Shown here piece by piece: positions 10,955 to 23,015 of a DNA stretch of 64,000 bases. The position numbers and the translations under genes are program-made. Position 1 is the first letter of the stretch, and each line of letters begins with the position of its first letter. The stretch comes from Branchiostoma floridae (lineage: Eukaryota; Chordata; Leptocardii; Amphioxiformes; Branchiostomatidae): positions 21,594,518 through 21,658,517 of the forward strand of contig NC_049979.1 of assembly GCF_000003815.2 (NCBI RefSeq). Reading direction: 5' to 3'. A model generated the notes under the pieces. That model worked only from the letters and a program-made list of their open reading frames with translations, was not told where the DNA came from and made no database searches.

Positions 10955-11197
10955 TACCCCCTTTCCACTTGGACGGCGCTCTCGCCGCGCTCTTTCTGCG
11001 ACCTAGTTTTTGACAGATCATTTAACGAATTCTATAGAAAAGAAACGAATTTTTTTACACTTTGTGTGTTTTGTTGTCTTCTCAGTCACACTTTTACGTT
11101 TTGTATGATGTACCAAGTGCAAAAGCAAAGGTTACACACATCCTATTTAGGTCGCAGTGAGAGCGCAGCGCGATCGCCGTCTAGTGGAAAGGGGGCC
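10955..11197. mobile_element. MITE family 1, complete copy
   Basis: A non-coding element with inverted ends: left CCCCCTTTCCACTTGGACGG, right end whose complement reads CCCCCTTTCCACTAGACGG, about 20 bases with one or two mismatches. Inside the ends, GCTCTCGCCGCGCTC at left mirrors GAGCGCAGCGCGATCGCC at right. The AT-rich core contains TTTGTGTGTTTTGTTGTCTT. Length about 243 bases. A near-complete homologue lies at 63746-63996 and worn ones near 0.7 and 47.9 kb. No reading frame codes for a transposase, so movement would depend on enzymes encoded elsewhere. Confidence 0.8.
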
Positions 11198-12309
11198 TTA
11201 GCATGATTATTTCTTCATCTGCTTTATTCTGTACACAAATCATCCGTCAACTCATCGCTTCCTGTCGCGCTGTATTGCTGACAAGCCATTCCTCAGTCAC
11301 TACATCTATTTTGGAGGGTAATGGACCAGCGACCGTGCTGGCACGGCTCTGTAATTGTCTAGCACGAGGCCCGATAGTTGATACCACTCCGGTGAGTTCA
11401 GCTACAGTCGTAAACTCCTTTCTACTAGGCCAGCGACCGCTGAGTGATCTAGTATTACATACCCAGATCTAGAGTGCTCACTGACCACTCAAGAATCCGC
11501 AATCGAAATCTTGCTCTGTGAGCTCTATGAGCTCGCACAATGATCGCCGTGGTCGTCATCGCCTTAATGACTGTTTTATGCTGTTTGAAAACAATCGCTT
11601 AGGGTATAGATAGGGCCGGTCTGGTAACAGGAACCACAACATTATTCCCTAGATCTAAGACGTACAGTGCCAGTGATCACCAGACGAGCGCACAACGGTC
11701 TCAACAGTAGTTCAAGTCTGTTTGGTAAACCCATGTTTTGGTAATAAGTGGACCTTAAGTTTACATTTTCGCCAGAACTAATCCCGACAGAGGCCCTGAA
11801 AGACTTACGCCTCCCTGCAACCTTACGGAGAATGTTGCTCAATGTTGCTCTCTCTGTGTTGCCGGCCTTGACCCTTTGACGGTCACTTCCTTGTTACACA
11901 TTCAGAACGTACCCACAACTTTTCTTCTGACCACTTCCCATCCCTAGTCGGCGCTGAGCTGCAATTAGCCTATAGTTAGAAGTCCACCCTATCATAGCTC
12001 CAGTAAATAGTCTAGTTCTCTCCTCTGATCACCACTTACCAGAATATGAGTTATTGACTTTTCCGACTTTGATTTTGGCGTAGACGACTTCTGGTGCATG
12101 CGACTTTTAAAGATAAGCATGGAACCGTGCCGACTAACCCCTAACCACAAATGACTTTGCTCACGAGTTAAACTATGGTCCGGGAAGGTCAAGGCCGGCG
12201 ATTTGTAGCAGGGGACGAAAGAAGATTGGAAAGAGAGTTAGGGAATTAAGACATTCTGCGTACACCACCTTTTCACCAGAAGCACTGACCAAATAAGCGT
12301 CCATTTTTA
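11198..12309. other. No recognised feature, GC higher than average
   Basis: Somewhat GC-richer DNA; CCAGCGACCG occurs twice (near 11327 and 11430). The 89-codon plus frame at 11203-11472 has no known motif. Confidence 0.4.
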
Positions 12310-12366
12310 TTTTTTATCTCTGAAATTAGTCAGTCGATCTGGCTGACTAATTTCAGAGATAAAAAA
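12310..12366. repeat. Perfect inverted repeat, 24-bp arms, 9-base loop
   Basis: Left arm 12310-12333 (core TATCTCTGAAATTAGTCAG) pairs without mismatch with right arm 12343-12366; the loop is TCGATCTGG. Outer A/T runs extend the pairing only partly. The arms show no decay, unlike nearby repeats. The stretch just downstream (about 12395-12415, with CACCGTGCATCATATTTCAA) resembles the core of MITE family 1. It could be a foldback element or a recent inverted duplication; a hairpin RNA is possible but unsupported. Confidence 0.9.
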
Positions 12367-15300
12367 AAAAGAACGCGTTCAAGTTTTATATTCTTACACC
12401 GTGCATCATATTTCAATATAAACTCATGTCACACAACAAATCCAATTTCAGAACCTCAATAGTAGCGATCGGCTTCTAGATCTAGTGAATATTGAGCCGT
12501 AAGTAGTTCGTTGAGGTAACTATTACCTCTCTGTATATTAGTTTGATTTAGTTTCAAGGTCGTGCGACAACACAATATCTGACTGTCAATGATTGTCTGC
12601 ATCATGGAATCCACCGGAAGACGATAGTCTCCCCTGATCCCATCTCGTATGCTACACGGATACGAGAGGCTCCCAACATTTACAGTTTATTGAATGTAAG
12701 GCGCCGCCTTTAACTGTCATGAGCTTGGCCTTATCTCACGCCTGAGTGCCACCTGGGGTGCTTCCTTTGTGAAGCAATAACGTCTCATCGCCCTCATTAG
12801 CATTCACGGAAGGATGCAATCACTAGATAAAGTTTAATAACCGATAACTCCAGAGCCAAGCCATTCAGACTTGTGCTAACTCTTTATTCATATCCAGTCG
12901 TTGTGGGAAAACGCCTAAATAATTTAGAACGAGTAAGAAACCCATTTAATTGACTCCTACCTCATTACAACGTCTCTATAGTCTATTAAGAAAGCATCTG
13001 GTTGTGGTATACGAGTGTACCTTACAACATTGCGGTGACATAGAGTACATTTGGGATCTCTATTTTGCTAGCGTTCATCGTGTTGGATTATAGGGTTAAT
13101 GATATGGGCGGGTATGAGATTTTCCTTGGATATATTGGGTTGGGTATACATGTATATTAATAGTTTAACCCGATATCTGTATCCGAAATAAAGTTTGACA
13201 TCATTCCAGCCTCAATTAAGCTCCCAGAGAAAGTCTGAAGCAACTTTTCTGCAGCCATGATTAAAACTTTAAAGTTACCCCAAACAAGAAGGTACATGTA
13301 AATGCCCAGCTGAATGGAAACGTTTATCTGTTTATATGTATAGTATATGTGTTGGTCTTTGGCTGTTTCACCCCAAACATACCAGAGCCTTCAAAATGTT
13401 TCCAGCTACCCGATGGACCCTAGCACAAATTTGCCTACTATTGCTTTTCTGAGGGATTCGACCCTTTGCAAGAGACATACAGTGTACGAACTGATATTGG
13501 AGCGATGAAAATCCTCATAGAATCGTTTTCCACCATGTTCGCATCATTTCTGATGCAATAGAAAATGTGATATACACACAGACCCACGAAACCAAGGTCC
13601 CTTTTATATATTTTATATTGACCGCGAAATGCCAAAATCTAAAACAAGACTGAGCAAGAGATTCTACAAATCCATTTCAAGACCGCAATCAAAAACAGAA
13701 CATTAACAAAATTCCTTCCAAGGCCAGGCACTCTGTTTGGCATTGTAACAACACAACAGACATGTGTTATGCAGTTTAGATATAAACATGGCACTAACAT
13801 TTGGTATGTATCTTAAAGTTCTCCAGTAAACAAAGATGGTTCTTTTTGTTAGATAACCTAACGCAAGTTGGTATAAAATACCCACCCTTTCCATGAATAC
13901 ATGAGATACAAAGACGACCATTCCCACACTTGAGATCAACATATTAGGTGAGTTTGAGCAAGTGCGGTAACAAATTGTCGTACCACCTGTGGTTATCGAG
14001 GGAAATATCAGGTAGCTAATTACACATTCTCCACACGTACCTTGAAAGGTTCTTCTAAGGTCTTAATATCCCATAGTTTCCCAGTTTCCAGCCATCGGGG
14101 TAGAAGGCAGAACTGGAGTCCGTCGCGGCGGTAGGCAGGTGTGTTGTGGTTGTGTGTTGTGGTTGAAACTACCTAATCGAAGCTTATATCCTGTCGAGGT
14201 CGTCTCTCCCGTCACGCATGTGATGCCTGGCGCCCTCCGACCTAACCCAACCCCTCCACGCTTCGTCCTACCGTCTGTTGACGATCTCAGAGGAAAAACT
14301 AGTCTCGTGGGACTGTGAAGACCAGCGCGTGTCTCGGTGCGCGTGTGAGTGCGCTTGTATGTGCTCGTAGTAAAACATTGCAGCGACACAAAGAGAAAAT
14401 TAGAGTGTACCTAATCCTATAATGATACGAGTCTTACACAGGAGCTGCAAATCCGGAACTTCAAGTGAATACCAGTATCTGGATGTAGGTTAGGATAATT
14501 AAGACTCTAATCCTGTGGGTTTAGTGCGAGTATGGTATCTCTTTTTTGTCTCAACACATTATCACAAAGATGTAGATATAAACCTAACCGCAGGCGTGGT
14601 ATGACCTGTTGAAGCATTGTTTGGTGAAGAAGTGTTTATTGTGGCAACAAAACGGCACCGTTTAGCTTGTTTGTTATCTGTGTAGAATTGTCCTGATACG
14701 TAATCCCCAAAACAGTGTGTGCATTCTGTACATTGCAAGTACGATTTACTACTTCAGGCGTTTTAATAACTGGCCCTTTCAACAGTAAGGACAAAAAATT
14801 TGACACTTCAAAAATTTCATAGATGAAGAACTAAACCTTTTCTACGTTTTTTTTTGGTGATTTGATGTTTCTGTTATTTGCATCGTGCTTCATTGCCTAA
14901 TTATAACAGGTCTTACAAAAACAAATGAGGGGGGGGGCGTACATGCAAGAAAAGTATGTCATGATACATATGACAGATTGTAGTTCGATCCATGGCTGTT
15001 AATCATATATATCGAGGTACATGTCTGTCATTTTTTTACTTATTGTCAAGAGTTAGCTGTGACCGATAATCGATTTTTAATGATTCTGTAGCATGGGTTT
15101 CGGGCCATGTGGAAATAAAGGAGAAATTATGGTCACTTGTTGACCTGATTAATTGTAATTGGTGACTTTCCCTACTCTTGAGCCGTTCCTCTTTGCCGCA
15201 GAAAAGACAAATAAACCATATAATTCCTTACTTAATATAGGACTGTTGCATTGATGGTCCTAACGCACTTGGAGTCCGGCCCCAAAGGTACAGATAAAGT

Positions 15301-18035
15301 CACATATATCATATAAAATGTACATCAACTAACCCGTGCAACTGTGACGTCCCTTTGTTCAATATGTCATTGTCTTAGCTTCTCAAAGATACTATAGTAA
15401 AGCTTTATATTTTATCACATAAGATGATGCACCATTTTTTTTTTGTTTAGACGATTTAGTCTTCGGCTTCAGGTAGGTTTCAACTTCAAAAGAAAGTTCC
15501 AACTATATTAGGATCGATAGCAACGTTTCAGTGTGGTAACTTGTTCAATCTATTTCTAACAGTAGACATTTGTATTGAAAATGTACCACAAATGCGTGTG
15601 ATTTATTGTGTTGCGTATTGGGGCCCATTAAGATCTACACAGACCGGGCGTGTAGCCAGATTAATGTTGTGCTGTTCACGTTTTTAACACGTTGGCAACT
15701 AGCCCGTGTTTCGCCATGGAACGTTGTTCAGTTCAGCAGTTTTTTTCTTGGACGGGATCAAAGGTACGAAACAGCTCGTCGCCCAACCAAATTATATATT
15801 CAATTAGCACAATTTGTCGTATTGATTCTTGGATCGACACCAGTCAGTTCGGGCTAGCCGGATCCAACCTCCGCTTTTGGGTCAGACGTTCCAGAGAACC
15901 CCAGGGCAAAGGCACTTCGATTTTTTGAACCCCTCTGAAGGGTTTTCTTTGACGCGAATGACGACTAAACAATCACGTTCGTTCCGTCAGTCATTCAGCC
16001 AGGCCATGTCGATCCATTAATGTCAGAGGGTACTGCTGTACCAAAGCCGTACTTTCCATTACTCTGGTACGCCCTTTCTTCCTCCGGGGCGGGCGTATCG
16101 ATTTGATGTCCGACAACGATCACCGATTGGCGGCGAGGCGGAGGTTTAAAAAGTGACCGTTGAGACCTCCATGACGGGCATTTCTCGGGTGTCATCATTT
16201 CTATGGCGTCCTGGGGTGGTAATCAATACGGCAATGTGGCTTATTGACAACCCCGAGTGCAACATGTCAATACCCACCCGCTGAGAAGCGTGCGGTATTA
16301 TTCTATTGTCAAAGGCAAAATTGTGAAGGCCCAAACAATTGAGGCAATTATTGGATATTTGTGAAGAAAATTGCGGGATCAATTGAAGGTAACATAAGGT
16401 GGTCATACCAATTGTACCCACGAAAGCATACATCACTTGTAGATAATCTTGCATCTTGACATACCAGTCACTTCTAGATAATGAGTACTGGGGAATCGAT
16501 CTTTTCACTTAAGGTATCATCGGCAAGAGCAAAATGATCGGTCATCTCTTGGAGGACTAACTTAAGGGGGCGAGGAAGCCAAGTCACGAATGGTGGCGCG
16601 GAAAACCAATATCCTATTTGAATTGACTGTCTGGATAGAAGAAAATGTTCACTTATTTTCTAGTGAATTGCAATTACTAAAAAAGTTCCTGTAGGATGTT
16701 TCAATTTAATATTACAAAATACTGTCGTGCAATTATTTTCTTCTTCTATTCATATCAATTATCTTAGCATCCAAACGATTTAAAATTAATTGTTCAGGAT
16801 GTTATTAAGAAAATAGAATTCACGTCTTTTAATCCGACCCCTCTGTGTATGAAAATAGAAATAATAATACAATGTTACCATTATTTCAAAATCTTTTTCA
16901 GCAAAAAAATACACAGTGAAACATATGATGCTTATAAACATTTAAGTTAATATTGAAACTAATCTTTAAGTCTTACAATATTTTTGTTGCAATTTAAGTT
17001 AGTATTTTAATATCTGGTAATAATTATAATACTGACAGTAATAATGATATTAACGTCAATTTCGTAAAGACATCTCTTGTTGGGAGTGATTGTTAGCACA
17101 ATGTATATTTGATATTTTATTGAGTATAGCAAGAATCCAGATGGGGTTGCATAATGCACATATTGAATGATCTTATATAAAACAAATCCATTTACACTGT
17201 CAGATCGATTCGTCACAAAATAATAGTTCAGATGGTAAATATACATCGTTAAAACAAATATATGCAGGGCTATGAATGCTGTGCGTTTTTTAATTAGTTT
17301 TGCTACATACATTTGCACGAGTTCACATCGATCAGTTTGTTTTGGACGACTCTAAAATGCACAGTTGATAATAAAAACTATTGTAGTAATATTATAGATT
17401 TTTTCATGTCACATTTTATGCCATATGTGGATACATTTCTGCCATAGGCATAACGAATTGAAGGCCAAATCTTTGCCAGTATACGGATATTATGGTGGAT
17501 GCATTTCTGCTTGCAAACAAAAAATGTGATTTTGCTTATTTGACAGTTGTGGAGGCCTACGCTATACATCATCAAATTTAGACAAAGTCATATGGTTAAT
17601 TGATCAGCAAGAGGGACAAGGGGTTTTAAATCACTTTGCATGATTAGCTTTTGAGTCTGTAGGCCATTAAATAACACAATAATAAAATCAAAGAATGAAA
17701 TGAATATACATTATATTGATCAGTTTGCAATTGATATAAATGGCTGTTGTAAAGTTGTTGCAACCATTTGTCATTGGTAGAGCCTTTGTCTTTTTTTTTG
17801 CCGCGCTCTATTAGATACAGACATATGCACAATCGATTTTTGCGACAATGTTACATTTATCAAACAGAAACTTTAACTTAGTTCGCAAGTAATGGGACTG
17901 CTATGCCCTGCAGTTAGTGGCTTGGTTCCACAACTACTCCTTGGACAGTTCATAATGAGATTTGAAACTAAAAGTATGATTGCTTGGTCTCTTTAAAGTG
18001 CCTAAGGCAGCAATGTAAGGCCTCTGTACCATACA
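12367..18035. other. No recognised gene; very AT-rich at 16.6-17.9 kb
   Basis: A fragment like the MITE family 1 core lies near 14850-14890 (TTTGCATCGTGCTTCATT). A GC-richer patch at 15840-16200 has overlapping short frames on both strands, none recognised. From about 16620 to 17880 the DNA is extremely AT-rich with scattered frames that are likely chance. Confidence 0.45.
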
Positions 18036-18095
18036 GTCAGAGAAGCGCCAAGGGTACCACAAGGAGGAATTCTGGGCCCACTAAACTCCCTTAAG
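18036..18095 (+). pseudogene. Tiny reverse-transcriptase motif relic
   Basis: Read in the plus frame from 18036 the sequence gives VREAPRVPQGGILGPLNSLK. This keeps the VPQG-ILGPL core of the LINE RT block that precedes the catalytic box. No related text is visible on either side, so only about 60 bases of the old element can be recognised. The relic at 19.7 kb carries the same block in the same orientation, but both cannot come from one insertion unless it was duplicated. Confidence 0.5.
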
Positions 18096-18629
18096 TTTGA
18101 ATGCGTATGTCATGTTCACTTTGATGTCCGGAATGGCATCTAACAGAAGTGTATATATTTTATACAAACGTAAATGTTCGTTGGATGGTACTTAGTATCA
18201 TGATTGAATACGATCAGGAATCGGAACTGTTTGAACACTTTGAACCATATTTTGTGAATCATTTGTCAACTTGTTTTCGACGCAAGGGAGAGGAAAGGAT
18301 GATTTGATCACAGGTAACATGATAACGCAATGGGGAATTACGTCTCCTTTCATGTAGACAACGCCTCTTCTTCATTGTCAGTTTTGTTTCATAGAAAAAT
18401 CATCATCACGAAAAGCAATCCTCACACGGCCGTCTCTCGTGATATGTTCACATTTTGATTTGTATTTCTCCTATAACGTTACAACAAATGGTTTGGTATC
18501 CGCAGATTTTGCTGAGCATTTCCTTTCAACTGTATGTATGTAATATAAATGGCTTTATTCATCTCTTGACAAATGTTACAATACATTACACCAACTCTCA
18601 GACAGCATGGCTGATTCTAGACAGTCAAC

Positions 18630-18686
<57 letters not shown>

Positions 18687-18692
18687 TGTGTA
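18630..18692. repeat. Compound (TA)n(TG)n microsatellite
   Basis: TA units at 18630-18642 pass into an unbroken TG run to 18678, then one TA and further TG to 18690. Typical animal dinucleotide repeat; the frame over it (poly-CV) is meaningless. Confidence 0.97.
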
Positions 18693-19710
18693 AGGACAAA
18701 GACAAATAGTGAATTCTAGCGTTATTTATACAATTCAGTAAACATCATCGTCAAAGATCCTGAAATTACATGAATAGATGAATTACATGCTTTAACTAGA
18801 ATATATTACGTTCAAGTGTGTAAGTTTACATCGATCGCTACTTTGAGTACATTCCATTTTGTCACGACTAGGATGCAATGACTAAAAGGCAATAACACGC
18901 TTAACGCGCTACTCTCCATTAATAGTAAGAGGTAGTTAACCCTTTGACACTACAGCTTATAGTGTATCCAACACAACCTTCATGTTGTGAGACAAGTCAA
19001 GTGTTTTAGAGGCTAATGACCACACAGTAGACGTTAATGTCATGTAGGCATTCATTCTTCATAACCACCAGACAGCTACCTTCCGAAAGGTGTGATTTAA
19101 GCCAGCCAGATGGTCTAAGCACTCTTTTATCATGCTTAAGAAGCTACTAGTCTCGATTGATTGTAACATATCATCTCGGTGCGATCTCTACAAGTTAGGT
19201 GTCTCTACCGTAAGCCTAAAATGACTTTAAATCTACTTGTAAGTGTTGTGTAAACTTATACACAGATTAAACGAGTTGTAAAGTCTACGACAATGAAAAC
19301 TAACGCTAACTTATGTACATTAGCCAGGCCATATCCAATCGTATGCCAATGCTATACCCAGTGATAAGCCTCCTCTTGCCAACGCTGTACAGATCTTATG
19401 GAACTTCCAGGAAAAATCTGCTAAACATTTTCGAAGGATAATATATTCCCATTTTAAAGACTCAGCGATATCTAAACACCAGTAGGAGGTTGCACGTTCA
19501 CGCATACACGTCTAAATGCCAAAGCTTGGAGCAGGATGAATCTTCTATTTAGCCTGAAAACTACGGAAAACACAGAGTGACTGACACGTTAGCCACTGTG
19601 TATCAATAAACAATTACAAGCTCGAAACAAGCTAATCGCAAAAGTGGAGCATGGCAGAATTTAGGGCACCACATTAACCTGAAAAAGTCATTATTGACTG
19701 AAAGCAGACG
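18693..19710. other. No recognised feature
   Basis: Unassigned DNA between the microsatellite and the RT relic; may contain decayed element sequence, but no motif can be read. Confidence 0.4.
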
Positions 19711-19911
19711 GTGGAAGTGGAGGGCAAGACCCCTGTGCCAGGCAGAGTAGCGCCAGGGGTTCCCCAAAGAGTAGTCCAGGGACCATTACTCTTCCTTTTG
19801 TTTGTAAATGATCTATTAGACCCACTTAAAGCTAAATGCAGGGTTATTTGCAAATGGCTGTTAAAGACAAAGGATTCCTGGAAGTCAGGTGCTCGAGGTT
19901 GCAAAGAATAA
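19711..19911 (+). pseudogene. Reverse-transcriptase domain relic (LINE)
   Basis: The frame contains APGVPQRVVQGPLLFLLFVN followed by DLL. This is the conserved RT block GVPQGSVLGPLLFLLFINDLP with two changes in the glycine positions. Downstream, where the catalytic F/YADD box should follow, the text reads CRVICKWLL, so the two catalytic aspartates are gone. The remaining TKDSWKSGARGCKE aligns by pattern with the helix that normally follows. About 65 codons survive. It is a dead fragment, and I cannot assign its clade. Confidence 0.75.
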
Positions 19912-20970
19912 CATTGTGTACTAGAGCAGGTACTAAAGTGATTGAATATACACCAAAACATTTTAGTGTCTTCCTCCCTTGATGAAATCTATACAAAATC
20001 TTTCTCGTCTATGTCCATACCTTTAACACGGGTTGCTTACAATGAAAATACCAGATAAACGAACGAAAGAAATTTGTCGCAGTGGAAAGAAAATAACATA
20101 ATATATACTTATAATGGACAAGGCACTAGATAATATATAATACAGGTACCTAGGTGGCAACGATTGGAAGAGCACTGTCAAACTTCAAAAGCCTGATGTA
20201 ATGCCAACTGAGATGATTTAATGTAATGTACCAAAGATTTGTCTAGATGACTGATGACAGCCTAAGCAGATGACATGATGTTCTCAGTATCTTATCTGTC
20301 TATAGACAAGTTACTTCGAGTCGTAGCCATTTTAGACATTTGTCGATGCGTTTTATTGAGCTGTCTAGACTACAAGACTGTGATTCGTAAAAAGTCTAAG
20401 ATTTTTATTGTATCTTAAATATATGGCATCAATTCATTTACAATGTTTCCGTATATCTACTTATCCGTTATGCCAGCATTGAACGTATCGCTGAACACAA
20501 CACTAAAATGTAATCCAATACTAAAAGTAATACTATACAATAGTTTTGCTTAGGTCGCTATATATCTGCAGAAACGACAATTGAACCCTCAAAAGTATTT
20601 ATTTTACGTCTTTGACAATGAGAAGTATCGATCTAGGTGCAGTGTCCTCACTATCGTCAACATCAGCAACTAAAATCGTTCTGTACACAGGCATGATGGA
20701 TGCAGGGATCGGTTAATGGTACGCATATCTATATAGAGGGGTGCTTAGTGGTCTTGGCAACTATCACTAGCTAATATGTTGAGCATTACATGAGGTAGAC
20801 GACGATTTCCAAAAACGGCACTGAAGATTACGTTACGTACACAATAATTGCGATTTGATGGCTCTGAGATAGTGTCAACTCATCACTGACTGAAAATGCA
20901 TTTATTTTGACATTGATGCTACGTCAATTCTACGTTAAGGAAGCATGCTTTTGATCTATTCCCAGTTGTG
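19912..20970. other. No recognised feature
   Basis: AT-rich DNA without long frames or clear repeats before the tandem duplication. Confidence 0.45.
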
Positions 20971-21383
20971 CAGTTTTGAGACGTTAACGTTCAGAGCTCG
21001 GTTGATGCCAAGATACAACATCCAGCTAACAATGAGCAGAATCTGGTGAAGTGTGACTGACTAGAATGTGGGTAACGTCTGTACTGTTTGCTGTAGTATT
21101 TTTGCGGGCGGGTCCATTATAGCCACACATAAAGTCACGGACTGTTTGGAAAATTCAACAGTTTTGATACGTTAACATTCAGAGCCCTGTTGATGACAAG
21201 ATTCAGCATCCAGTTGAGGATCGACAACGATGAGCGGAATCTAGTGAGGCGTGACCCATCCGTCTACGCCGGCCTAAAGTGTTTGTAGCGTCACTCAAAA
21301 TCAACGTACCGTGACATTGCTGTAGAGGTTTTTCGGGTCCCTGCTTACGGTATCCAGAAACGAAGTCACGAATTGTATGGGAT
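20971..21383. repeat. Old tandem duplication, about 190-230-base unit
   Basis: Copy 1 at 20971-21150 and copy 2 at 21159-21383 share, in order: CAGTTTTGA.ACGTTAAC, TTCAGAGC, a GTTGATG.CAAGAT block, CATCCAG, a GAATCT.GTGA block, a TGCTGTAG..TTTTT block, GGGTCC and AAGTCACG. Copy 2 has extra bases in the middle. No open frame is shared, and neither copy resembles an element I know. The unit may be a non-autonomous element or a local duplication. Confidence 0.8.
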
Positions 21384-22789
21384 ATTACATGGGACCTGAT
21401 GAAGGGCGATTAGGTCTGCTTCGCCGCCTCGAACAAAGATGTTCCTCTTTCTTCTGCGGCTTACCCTGACAAGATCCGCCTCTAGCCGCAATTTTTCTGG
21501 TCAGGCTCCGATTAGCTTCATCGCCGATCACTTGGAGGCAAAAATATTCATTTGTGCAAACATGTACTAAATATTGTCAGCCTGTGACAATGATGCCAGC
21601 TGCAATAATGACTTAGTTGAAGACTTAACAATCTTGTTAGGGTAACCAATTAGCGGTTGTTCTAGGTCTACCGTTTGCATGGAAGTAGCATCTGGGCACA
21701 GTATGGATACAGCGATAATAATTGTTGTGATCGAGTAGCATTTCTCAACAAGTCTTGTTTGAATTGATACCTGAGCTATATCTGCTTAAGCTTGTAGAAA
21801 GACCAAGTTGCTAGTGTCCACATCCCGTCATGTCAAATATGATTTAGGGTTAGGTCGAAAACAAATTCCTTCAGATACTTAAAATAGAATATCCACGGGC
21901 ATAAATGAAGATAAAACCTTCTTTTGGTCAAGACGGGGGACAGTACCGACTCCCAACATTTCTTTGATACGCTGCTGATCTCACATGTCCATTAAGGCTC
22001 GTGTCCAGAGCAATTGAGTCAGATAGCTGAAGAGGAATGAATGATCTAGTCCAACAATTGAATATCTCCATCTGTGTGGCTTTGTGAGTTAGTGAGGGAG
22101 CGAACGTCTCATGACAACTAATATATTGATTATAAAAAAATATGGTTCAATGGTAATTAAGTTCATTTGACACTCGAAATGTGCATTCTTTACCTACTGA
22201 TCAATATTTTGTCTATAAAAACAGGGAAGAACACTTACACAATGTTTTTGTTCTCTTTGTGTCTTCTTGATAATAAGAAAATTCCCTCAAAGTCCCTTGA
22301 CAGCCATCAATTAGGGTCTGCACCAGCGTTCCCTTCCATTATACCTCAGCCACGCCACACTAATGTACCTTTCTCAACGCAAAGTTATTTTTATCTTCCT
22401 AGGGGAGCGCAATTCTTGATGTAGAAAGCGATTACTTGATGACTTCCTTGGCAAAGGCATCAAATGCAATACCACAAGGAGCTACGGGAAACTTAATGGT
22501 GACCGCTCGGGACTACAACATTCTAAAGTAACGTATTGATTGGTGTGTCAACAACCCATTTTCACTTGGGCTGTATTCCGAATCTTCTCTTAGGACTGTA
22601 TGATTCTTAGAAATTAACAAATAAAGTTTAGTTCCTAGAAGGTTCTACTTAAAGAAAAACTTTATGTAAGACTAAGGATAATTACTTCAATTTTTTGTTA
22701 ATTACGTTTAGTAAGAGAGACCTCCAAGATCTTTGCAATATATTTGATGCAAAGTTTTACCTCGAACAGTTGCTTTGCATGATCCGACC
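21384..22789. other. No gene; GC-rich patch at 21.40-21.54 kb
   Basis: The patch begins TGATGAAGGGCGATTAGG and ends CGATTAGCTTCATCGCC, so GATGAAG and CTTCATC mirror each other weakly. It may be a decayed foldback element. The rest is AT-rich and unassigned. Confidence 0.35.
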
Positions 22790-23015
22790 ATACGTATATC
22801 ATTTGCGATTGAGATAAAGGTATATACAGTCCTCCCTTTTTGAGACCGTAGGGCCATTTTGTCCATCCACTGTATCTAGGACTTGGTATTGGAAAGCGGA
22901 GCCCCTCCCTCTTCTTCCAGCGTATTTCACATCCGAAACCGAAGTTAAATATATCCAGTTTTACACCTGGGTGGAGTGCTAAAGTTCGTGTGGAATCCCA
23001 TTCCCAGAGATACAA
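22790..23015 (-). mobile_element. SINE relic, family A copy 2
   Basis: On the minus strand the text includes CACTCCACCCAGGTGTAAAA followed about 20 bases later by TTCGGTTTCGG, closely like the 62.6-kb SINE body CACTGGACTCAGGTGTAAA. Upstream, a TGGGAA block also corresponds. The tRNA-like head is not recognisable, so this is an incomplete copy. An open frame of 105 codons over the same bases (22698-23015) is best explained as chance reading of the SINE. Confidence 0.55.

Noticed and set aside
10937-11206. An 89-codon plus frame
   Set aside because: Covers the MITE end to end; similar spurious frames arise over the other MITE copies (605-802, 47864-48168, 63749-63955).
18455-18709. An 84-codon frame ending in Cys-Val repeats
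   Set aside because: Reads through the TG microsatellite.
21395-21540. Weak inverted ends GATGAAG...CTTCATC in a GC-rich patch
   Set aside because: Only about seven bases match cleanly; too short to call a foldback element.
22698-23015. A 105-codon minus frame with many Trp and Lys
   Set aside because: It lies over the SINE relic whose body matches the 62.6-kb SINE; protein-like look is chance.
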